The notes beneath the pieces are model-generated. The model had not been told where the DNA came from. It worked only from the letters and a program-made list of their open reading frames with translations, and made no database searches. Positions 56,400 through 64,000 of a stretch of DNA of 64,000 bases are shown here, piece after piece. The position numbers were made by a program, and so were the translations under genes. The stretch spans positions 40,193,920 through 40,257,919 of the forward strand of contig NC_073745.1 in assembly GCF_029784135.1 (NCBI RefSeq), in the 5' to 3' direction. Numbering within the stretch: the stretch's first letter is position 1; each line of letters opens with the position of its first letter. This stretch comes from Toxorhynchites rutilus septentrionalis (taxonomy: Eukaryota; Arthropoda; Insecta; Diptera; Culicidae).

Positions 56400-57400
56400 A
56401 GTAGTTTTCACCAAATAACACAATCTCTAAACTTGTAAAAATATCGAAAAAAGTTGTACTTTTTGGGGCACCATTTTCATAGGTTTCCGAAGGTGCAGTC
56501 TACTCTCACTACGATTATTTGGCTAATATCTGCAACATTCTGAAATTCGGATAAAAATGAAAGTGCATTTTAAGAGAGCTTTACTAAAATTGAACAAAAT
56601 CATTTCAATATCAATTCATTATAATAAATTACTATTCATTCTTTGTTTTATCTTTCCATTTAATTATGCCGGACTGAAACGTGTATTAATCTTTTTTCAA
56701 GATGATAATGAGTTATTTGCTGAATAGGAATAAGACGGGCTATGTGATTTTCGACCATGGCTACTGTTTTGGTTTGTGATGATTTCGTTCTGTACATTTA
56801 TATTCCGACAGCAATCAGCATTTTGATGCTGAATGTTTTCAAATTGCATCAAACGGGTTTCAAATTGATTTTCCGGTTTTCAAAAAACTCAAATTTGATG
56901 TCCCGTTGAGCTAATATTTTGAATCGTGCAAATCAAGATTCAATCAAGTAAAAAAGTCGTTTAAAAAGAATACAGTATAATGTGTGTGATAACTGTCATC
57001 CATGGTTTATTTGGACATGTGCCACAATACTTCGTTTGGCTTTTTTTCCAACGAAATTGTCTTCAAAAATTAAATTACGTCTTCACTGATCTCAAAAATT
57101 TCCCGTTAATCAATTTTCTCAATGGTAAATGTATCTATTAAAAAAAAATATAAACCACCAATGATGCACGCAAACTACACTTAGTAGCCGTTTTATTGTT
57201 CCAATCATAATAGCATGTGGCTATATCTACGGTGGGCAAAGCTCTCGAGCTCTTAAGAAATATTTTCTCATACATACTCATAATGAAATAAAGTTGGCCT
57301 TCTCCGATATTGTTTGTTTCTTCAATTATTTTTGTTTTACCTGCCTTTTCATCACAAATTTCGACAGTCGACAAAAATTTAAAAAAAAAGTGTGACATTT
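56400..57400. other. AT-rich spacer, nothing firm
   Basis: No gene seen; the minus frame at 57138-57527 runs into the piggyBac terminus and lacks motifs. Confidence 0.35.
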
Positions 57401-57406
57401 GAGGTT

Positions 57407-58658
57407 TTAACACTAAACCTACCGATGTTTCATGTATACCTTTCCTACCACAGCGGGTCAAGTGACCCTTCTTGAAAATTATACTTAAATTACTATGTAT
57501 AGCGAAAAATGTATTATTATGGTACATGAAAAAAACTTTTTTTTAGTCACAATTGTTTATCCATCAAATTAAAAAAAAAAATAATACGAAAAAAATTAAA
57601 TGTTCTTCAATTGTATCCTAAATTTACAATATAAATAAGTATGTGATGACTTTAATCAACGAATATTTAATAAACTATTGGATTCACGAAGGCTCATCTT
57701 CCACACACATATTTGTTGCATTTGAAATAGATTTTTGTAGTTTTTTCGCACTGGTAAACGAGAATCCGAACTAAAATTTGTTATCACTTCTTTTTCTTCC
57801 TGATACTCTTGTTAAAAAACTTTGGCAAGTTCTTCAGGTAATTGGAATAAAAACTGCTGTCATAAATTTGTATTCATCTGTTGTTTCTCTGTATAAAATC
57901 CATGGGTTGATTACAGCCAAGTCAAGAATATTGAGAGAAATCAGCGTAGATCATCTTTCAGATTTCGATTTCACGGAGTATTTTCTTGCCATTTGATCCG
58001 TCATGTCCAGATCATGTTTAGTATTTTTGTAAAATCTGATCGTTTCAGGTGTACGCTTACCGTTTTTTTTTCGATGCTTCTTATGCTTTGAGTTCAATAG
58101 AAGCAAAATTTTGCGCGTTTTTGTTTGGCTTATTTTTGTGATTGATAAGTAAACAATGACTCGATTCATATAGCTTTGTTGAGAAATGTGGCATACCATC
58201 TTCGACATTTTGGGATAACAATTATTAGTAAAATTATAAAAAACAGAATTCTTGACATGCAAAATAGCACTGCAGCTATGAATGGTTACCGTTAGCTCGC
58301 TTGGCTGGTCAGCAACATAAGTCATCCAGTATTCATTCACAATTACAACAAAATATATAAAGCAATAGCAAAAATGTGTAATACAATGGTTTTATATCAC
58401 AACCACACATACAAATCTTTCTAATATCATATGAAATGTGCACGGGTCAAATGACCCGTTACGATAGTTAGGACAGATTACATATATTTCTCAGTAAAAA
58501 AAATAACAAGAGAGGAGTAAACACTGAAAAATACATTCGATGTATGTTTTAAGAAATGTTGCGTAGGCAATGTATGTTGTGACAATGTAATTTGCAAGAA
58601 AATTTTGACTATGAGCTTGAAATGGGTCATTTGACCCCTCGTGGTAGGTTTGTGTTGA
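57407..58658 (-). mobile_element. piggyBac-type transposon, decayed, 1.25 kb
   Basis: Left end TTAACACTAAACCTACCG; right end inverted TTCAACACAAACCTACCAC, with the right TTAA mutated to TTGA. Three copies of the palindrome GGGTCAnnTGACCC lie near the ends (57455-57468, 58444-58457, 58624-58637). The transposase remnant is on the minus strand. The remaining coding fragments are only the 3' part, so this is an internally deleted copy. Confidence 0.75.
57640..58340 (-). pseudogene. piggyBac-like transposase remnant (C-terminal part)
   Basis: Minus strand: KKNGKRTPETIRFYKNTKHD, then LDMTDQMARKYSVKS, the block containing the third catalytic Asp of piggyBac enzymes. A stop follows ER; in another frame NILDLAVINPWILYRETTDE continues the match. 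Still further, CEKTTKIYFKCNKYVCGR resembles the C-terminal cysteine-rich zinc domain. N-terminal and first catalytic regions are missing. Confidence 0.8.
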
Positions 58659-58799
58659 AGTGATTTTTGAAAAGCTGTAACTTTGCCTTGAATTAACGCA
58701 GGGAAATAAAATATCAACAATTTTCATGTTATAAGTTTCTAGTTTTGGAATATTCTATTTCACATAATAACTTAGCAAAAGTCAACTATATTCTCAGAA

Positions 58800-58918
58800 A
58801 TCGCTGCACAGAAGCCGTGACTGCGAAAAAAGTTAAATAGCATCACACAGAACCCGAAAAAAAAAGTTTTATTTCAGCAAAACACGTTAATCAAATATCA
58901 AATAGTTCTTCTCAGAAT
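58800..58918 (+). pseudogene. Histone H1 3' end remnant with hairpin
   Basis: tgactgcgaaaaaagttaaa (~58818-58837) matches the H1 tail at ~60946 (actgcgaaaaaagctaaac), encoding a short TAKKxK piece. After ~65 bases comes AGTTCTTCTCAGAATT (58903-58918), a histone-type 3' hairpin with one mismatched pair. Only this end of the gene is present. The following sequence (to ~59160) also parallels that after the second H1 remnant. Confidence 0.55.
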
Positions 58919-59099
58919 TCGAGATTTCTTTAAAGCGAATTAGTTCATCAGATACTATGATCAAATACATTGTTTTTTAATTTTCTTCGATCAAGTGCAA
59001 ATAAGAGAAATGCTGGAGAATGTTCTTCCAGCTTGATAAATATCTTCTTCGCATAGCAAAGTTTTTGTTATGGGAGAGACAAAAACTTTATATATTGTA

Positions 59100-59640
59100 A
59101 CAAACTGTTATTGTTTAACTTGAGACTACGTCTTTCGAGAACTTATTGAGGGTACAACATGGAAACGGAAAATCTTTCGCATCGCGAAAATGATCCTATT
59201 TCGAGAGCTTATCGTTCTGTTGCTGGAGGCTTCAAACACAGAAAATTCATCCGCCTCTGGTTTGTGTTCCAAACTTGTTCCAAACTCCCGCCCTTTTTTG
59301 ATTCAATAGCCAACAAGGGAATATAAAATAAACGGTTTAGTGGCGATGAGTATTCAGTGCATTTAGAACCTTGAGGCTGTGTACAGCACGAACCAAATAT
59401 ACGAGTGTACGAGAAATCGTCGTTGCAATTGGGAATAAGAAACCACCGATAGAAAAACCCGTATCTGCTGCTTTGAAAAAAATGTAAGGGGTTGTATCTA
59501 AAACACGACCGCATATTTTCGACGTAGAACTACGCAAGTATATTATGCAATTTACTTGTTTACCACCTCGAATATTATTTTAGAATGCATTGAAATTTTT
59601 GTAATAGATTATGTTCTTCGTTACAAGTAAATTTGATGAA
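59100..59640. repeat. Palindrome-marked repeat fragments
   Basis: gagactacgtctttcgag (59123) and GACGTAGAACTACG (59521-59534) are partial palindromes of the same family; 59490-59620 parallels 36500-36620. Confidence 0.45.
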
Positions 59641-59820
59641 CGTCCTTTTACGTGTGATATTTGATAGGACTACCAAAATATGTGAACAGAAGAATTGTCA
59701 AACGATCATTTTATGTTACATTTCCCTCTGAAATTATTGCACATCTCTTGTGTACGTAGTTCTCGAACTGCGAAAGTTCATTCACCTCTAGTATCTGAAA
59801 TGATCATTTTCTCAGGCTTC

Positions 59821-60160
59821 TCAGTTTAAAAGTACGTTTTAGGGAAACATTCCGGTCTGCACAACGACAAGCGAGTAAAAAAGTATTCAACATCAAAAAA
59901 TATCCCCGACTTGCATGTATTTGCAAAGTGGATTCCCCCAGACGCATTAATTTTGTAGTCCGTGTTAGGGAAACACAGCTCAGTGGGAAAAAATACCTCT
60001 GACTTGCATGTTTTGACAAAACGGATTTTCCCAGGCACATTGATTTTGAAGTCCGTGTTAGGGAAACACAGCTCAATGGAAAAAAATACCCCCGACTTGC
60101 ACGTTTATTTGCAAAGCGGATTTTCAAAGGTACATCGATTTTGAAGTCTGTGTTGGGGAA
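59821..60160. repeat. Tandem ~92-126-bp units
   Basis: Phrases gtccgtgttagggaaacaca (59958, 60051) and variants at 59830 and 60144 repeat together with gacttgcatg and ggattttccca. They are the inverted counterparts of the tandem units at 35362-35890. Open frames here are translated repeats. Confidence 0.6.
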
Positions 60161-60359
60161 ACCGTAAACCGGGCCAATCAAAACTTGCCAGTTAGAGCGT
60201 TTAGATAACGCTTGACATTTTACAGTTACAGTTAATTGTTCATCTCATGAAAAATAACATTTTATTATTTGTGATAGAAATATTACCTATCAATTGATGC
60301 AAATCTTTCCGATCTGTTAAGAAATGTTCGAGTTATAAGTATTCAAAATACGGGTAGGG

Positions 60360-60621
60360 TTAGCATACAAATCGGCAGAACAAATATATGGGAAAAATGA
60401 AATTCTTCCAGTTTTCATGAATTTAAACCGTTTGAAGATTAGCGAATTGTGATGTATAGCATATAAAACAAATCTTAGAGAACTTCCGATTCGATTGGAA
60501 TGTAAATCATGGGAATTCGTTCACAGTGAAAATAGTTATGGACGTTAACTTTATTTCAAAAAAAAAAAACGTGATCTGTTTTCTTATTTGGCACCCTTCC
60601 TGAAAGACGTAGTTCTACGTC
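60360..60621. repeat. Palindrome-marked repeat directly upstream of H1 remnant
   Basis: Parallels 38220-38490 and ends with GACGTAGTTCTACGTC (60606-60621). H1-like sequence starts within ~60 bases of it. Confidence 0.65.
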
Positions 60622-60663
60622 AAAAGGCGACCAGTAAGAAGAAAAGATTTTTATAGTAGCAGC

Positions 60664-60995
60664 AGTTTTCTTCTTGCTGGACCACCGGTGAACGAGATGA
60701 TAGTGGCTACAATCAAAACGCTGAAGGAACACAACGATTCATCGCTGCAGGTCATTAAGAAAATACCTGGCACCTACAGGGTGGATGTGGCTGAGTTACT
60801 TCGTTCATCGAGCCGGTTTGTGCGAATGAAGGGCTCTGGTCTGTCGTGTTTGTTCAAGCCGGTGAAGAAGACGACCCGCAAGAAGAAAGCTGTTGCTACT
60901 GCCGGTACAGCCGGAATTGTCTGAACCAAAAAAATCAGCAACAACTGCGAAAAAAGCTAAACATCATCACGCACAACACGAGATTTTGTATTGTT
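60664..60995 (+). pseudogene. Histone H1 pseudogene
   Basis: From about 60679 the frame reads GPPVNEMIVATIKTLKEHND, SSLQVIKKI, YRVDVAEL, then RMKGSGLSCLFKP and KKTTRKKKAVATAG: the winged-helix (globular) domain and start of the basic tail of linker histone H1. About ten residues are missing in the middle of the domain. A TGA at 60922-60924 ends this frame, but one base later the tail resumes in another frame (PKKSATTAKKAK). The ATG and N-terminal arm are degraded; the GTG at 60688 is not a start. Linker histones bind nucleosome entry/exit DNA; this copy would not. Its 3' hairpin follows at 61018. Confidence 0.85.
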
Positions 60996-61017
60996 TACAG
61001 CAAATGAAATATATAAT

Positions 61018-61033
61018 AGTTCTTCTCAGAATT
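61018..61033 (+). promoter_or_regulatory. Histone-type 3' stem-loop after H1 remnant
   Basis: AGTTCTTCTCAGAATT: six-base stem with one mismatch around TCTC. Position just beyond the H1 tail fits a histone 3'-processing hairpin. The same element occurs at 58903-58918. Confidence 0.5.
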
Positions 61034-61139
61034 AAAAATTGTTTTATAGTGAAAGAGTATCAAATACTATGATCAAATATATTAATCAACGTAAAATTAC
61101 GCCTCTCGGAAACGCATTAGAGGTACAAAATGAATTTTG

Positions 61140-62110
61140 AGTAGGACAATTTATTCCTGCTCTCACTCGACTCTCGCCGGCAAACTCAACAATTTCCCAA
61201 ACGGAAAGTGAATGTTTTGAGGAAGCGCAGAGTAAGTGCAAAATTTATGTAGACTGATTGTAAGTAACAGATATTTCATCTATAAGAAATGGTTATATCA
61301 CACACAAAGGAGGAAAAGAGTTTGAGAGTTAGTGACAAGCATGTATAAGGCAAACATGAGAGACGGAGACTAAATTATGCACCAGTTTGCGTGATTGCTT
61401 CTTCTGCTGAATATTTTGCCTTCGTTACATACAAGTTGATCGTAGACGTTGTGCACAGAACGAACAACAATCTGTGTCTGGCATCACCCGCATTTTAATC
61501 ATGACTGAGATGAAATTTCATTTTTTGTCATGTTTATAGGGACTTACAACTTCTTCAGTTCATTAGATGGTATATAACTCGTAAAAATTTGATCTTTCGA
61601 ATGGAGTGAGATTCATGTCACTTCGTTCAATCGACAAATAGGTATTGAGTCTCAGAAGGCACACTCCATTGTAACACTTTTGTTTTCGAATTCCCCAAAA
61701 TATTCATTCATCCATTCGTTGAGAATTGATTCAGATGCGTCTCCAAACAAAGGATTACTAAACCAACGATAGTCCAACGTCAAACTTGCGGTTATATCAC
61801 TGTTTTTGTCATGGAGACTTAACCCTTGGCACTCGACTGTCCCCTCTAATGGGACATCATGATTTTAACACATCATTCGAATGTCCCTTCTCATGGGAAA
61901 TTGAAGTTTATTAGTGATTATGGGGAATTGAGTAATTTTGGCGCAACTTTTTGGGACATGCATGTTTCTTTGATGTTTCCTTTCGAAATGGCACTACAAG
62001 TCGGACTCGATTATCCGGAATTTTAGACTCGATTTTCCGGAGTATTTTATTTTGGATTTGTCTTAATTTTAGATCGGAAATTTTGAATAATTTGTATAAT
62101 AATTCTATAT
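61140..62110. other. Spacer with repeat ends
   Basis: 61770-61795 (agtccaacgtcaaacttgcg) is the right-end motif of the palindrome family. 61819 starts a piggyBac-like left end (TTAACCCTTGGCACTCGAC) with gtcccctctaatgggac palindromes but no right end found. 62002-62040 has pogo-like gtcggactcgattatccgg. No gene. Confidence 0.4.
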
Positions 62111-62136
62111 TGGATAATCAATATGGGCTTGACTAG

Positions 62137-62730
62137 CTTGACTAGTAGAACGCAGTTATTTATGAAAAATGCAAATCCAAAATGGCCGCCACCACAAAAT
62201 GGCGACATATTTTTTTTCACAACCGCATCAATATGGGTATCAAATGAAAGGGCTTGACTAGAAGAAGACAGTTATTTATGAAAACTGCAAATCCAAGATG
62301 GCGGCCACTACAAAATGGTGGATTACATATTTTCACAGAACCTCATCAATATGGATATCAAATGAAAGGGCTTGACTAGTAAAACACAGTTATTTATGAA
62401 AAACGCTAATCCAATATGGCGGCCACTACAAAATGGCGGATTATATATTTTCACAGAACCCCATCAATATGGATATCAAATGAAAGAGCTTGACTAGTAG
62501 AACACAGTTATTTACTAAAAATACAAATCAAAGATGGCGGTCACTATAAAATGGTGGATTACATATTTTTAAAGAACCCCATCAAAATGTATATCAAATG
62601 AAAGAGCTTGACTAGTAGAACACAGTTATTTATAAAAAATGCAAATCCAAGATGGTGGCCACTGCAAAATGGTGGATTACACATTTACACAGAACCCCAT
62701 CAATATGGATATCAAGCCCTTTCATTTGAT
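62137..62730. repeat. ~118-bp tandem repeat, five copies
   Basis: Units begin cttgactagtagaac at about 62137, 62253, 62371, 62489 and 62606 (spacing 116-118). Each includes cagttatttatgaaaa, aagatggcggccactac, aaaatggtgga, and catcaatatggatatcaaat. Satellite-like, non-coding, diverged by ~10% or more between units. Confidence 0.9.
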
Positions 62731-62856
62731 ACCCACATTAAAGCGGTTCTGACAAAAAATCTGTAATTACACATTTACACAGAACCCCATCAATATGGAT
62801 ATCAAGCCCTTTCATTTGATACCCACATTAAAGCGGTTCTGACAAAAAATCTGTAT
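62671..62856. repeat. ~92-bp direct duplication at the array end
   Basis: The segment from attacacatttacacagaac to tctgacaaaaaatctgta occurs twice in a row without visible change. It joins the satellite edge to aagccctttcatttgatacc, which is the inverted satellite phrase, so the array turns around here. Confidence 0.8.
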
Positions 62857-62929
62857 CCGCCAATTATTATTAGCGGCCGCCATCTTTAATTTACATTTTC
62901 CATAAATAATTGCCAGAAAACATTTCATC

Positions 62930-63480
62930 TTCGGAAGAAATAATGCTTTATCGTGTGCTGAATGGTCAAATGGTTTTTTGCAAAGCGGAATGTGTTTTCC
63001 CAACACAGTTTCCGAAACCAATGAGTTGGGAAAATCGGCATTCCAGATCTCGGCAGTACTTTTTATACCCCCATGCATTTTTACACTCCGGAATGCGTTT
63101 TGCTAACACGGTCTACAAAAGCGGGTACAAATGCAACGCTTTGGCTCGGTTATTCAAGACTGCCATGTCGCCAGCTCACTAAATTTCTACGCATACCGTT
63201 TGATGATTAGGCAAAATGTTGATAACTATTTGCTGCGATAACCACTACCATAATGCATGAATTGACCTAAATTAGGATTGGTTTGCAATTGAGTTGGTGA
63301 ATTGTTTCATTCATTCACTAGTTTAATGAATAATTTAATCAATAGTTCTGCGCAGCGATGATATCGTACCCAATGAGGAACATACGAAGTGCGATTATTG
63401 CTAATTGAAAAAACAGAAATGATTACTAAGCCAACGGCAGTCCTACGTGAAGCTTGCGGTTATATCATAGGTATAACCCT
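62930..63480. repeat. Repeat copy related to 35880-36440
   Basis: Near-parallel sequence in the same orientation: atctcggcagtactttt, tgctaacacggtctacaaaa, gataaccactaccataatgc, and the end ttgcggttatatcataggta. Short frames are shared shadows. Confidence 0.75.
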
Positions 63481-63544
63481 TCCATAGTTTTTTTCTTTTT
63501 TTATCTCTTTCGGGATTGTATGAAAAAAAAAGTTCATACGATCT

Positions 63545-63615
63545 CAACAGGGATCGAACCAAGGCCAGATGCAATGCAAGGCTGTCTAACATGACCACGC
63601 TATCCACATAGTTAC
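63545..63615 (-). mobile_element. tRNA-like sequence, probably SINE head
   Basis: Minus strand has an A-box-like tggatagcgtggtcatg and a good B box ggttcgatccc ~40 bases later. The ends do not pair as an acceptor stem, so a working tRNA is unlikely; more likely a tRNA-derived SINE fragment, different from the other two SINE types. Confidence 0.45.
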
Positions 63616-63775
63616 TGGTGCTGAAGTTGGAAATTGTTTTCTAAGAGTAAAAAGAAGAGCATTAACGAGACTCTGTATCTTTATCGGTCTAGGCCGTGTA
63701 TTTGACAAACTATGCGAAAAGCTTTATTAGCTCCTGTTTCGCTCGCTCATATTGATCTTATATTGCTATAGCATA

Positions 63776-64000
63776 TCTATATATATAAAAATGGAGTGAT
63801 GTCTGTCTGTCTGTCTGATTCTTATAGACTCGGAAACTACTGAACCGATCGACATGAAAATTGGTATGTAGGGGTTTTTGGGGCCGGGGAAGGTTTTCGT
63901 GATATTTTGAGACCCCTCCCCCCTCTCTAAGGGGGGGCTGCCATACAAATGAAACACAAATTTCTGCATTACTCGGAAATTACCCAAGCAAACGAAACCA
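63776..64000 (+). mobile_element. Helitron-like 5' end, runs off the window
   Basis: Starts TCTATATATATAAAAATGG directly after an A, the A/T insertion site and 5'-TC of Helitrons, then (GTCT)n and tatagactcggaaactactg, aaccgatcgacatgaaaatt: phrases common at the left ends of insect Helitron-type elements by memory. The element continues past the window, so the CTRR 3' end and hairpin cannot be checked. Confidence 0.4.

Noticed and set aside
1..64000. CRISPR arrays, rRNA genes, bacterial operons, endogenous viral genes
   Set aside because: No regular spacer-repeat pattern, no rRNA-like sequence and no viral capsid, polymerase or nucleoprotein signature was recognised on either strand; the only polymerases are LINE reverse transcriptases.

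Overview
This window looks like nuclear DNA of a culicine mosquito, most likely Aedes. This is inferred from the AT-rich, intron/intergenic texture, the very high density of decayed transposons, tRNA-headed SINEs, TTAA-flanked piggyBac-type elements and an I-clade LINE. I find no bacterial operons, no CRISPR and no clear multi-exon host gene. Nearly everything that can be named is mobile DNA or its debris.

Layout. 1-1000: decayed histone H2A gene with TATA box and histone 3' stem-loops. 1000-7580: AT-rich DNA with one degenerate repeat family (3890-4850). 7585-9686: hAT-like element. 10015-10559: foldback element with long inverted termini, 9-bp target duplication and a GC-rich core. 12591-12821: large DNA hairpin. 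15325-21448: nearly intact I-clade LINE with ORF1 (gag-like), ORF2 (endonuclease, reverse transcriptase, RNase H) and 13-bp target duplications; one extra G breaks ORF2. 21655-23351: hAT element split by a SINE whose 3' tail copies that of the LINE. 23654-24905: repeat with inverted ends. 26606: second SINE type. 27393-28545: TIR element plus a 7-bp array. 29771-30845: dead Tc1 element. 35055-38480: palindrome-marked repeats and a LINE ORF1 5' fragment. 38711: MITE. 40209-42774: 5'-truncated relative of the LINE, minus strand, with 12-bp target duplication. 43234-43810: TTAA MITE and mariner fragment. 46379-49540: SINE split by two TTAA elements, one of which holds a hAT-like element. 51577-52508: long-TIR element. 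55436-58658: SINE, hAT and piggyBac remains. 58800-61033: two histone H1 remnants. 62137-62730: ~118-bp tandem repeat. 63776 to the end: Helitron-like left end.

How parts work together. The LINE supplies the copying enzymes. The SINE at 21853-22339 shares its 3' end and so probably used the same machinery. The other elements are decayed. Histone H2A and H1 remnants lie among repeats carrying the motif GACGTAGnnCTACGTC, which suggests that these repeats derive from, or captured, histone-locus DNA.

TE-poor, GC-richer islands (1500-2900, 11060-11860, 25080-26500, 32400-34350, 44300-45000, 52500-53940) are the best places to look for host exons or regulatory DNA. Two weak host candidates are given: a promoter/5' leader near 44370 and a 38-residue membrane microprotein at 53821-53937.
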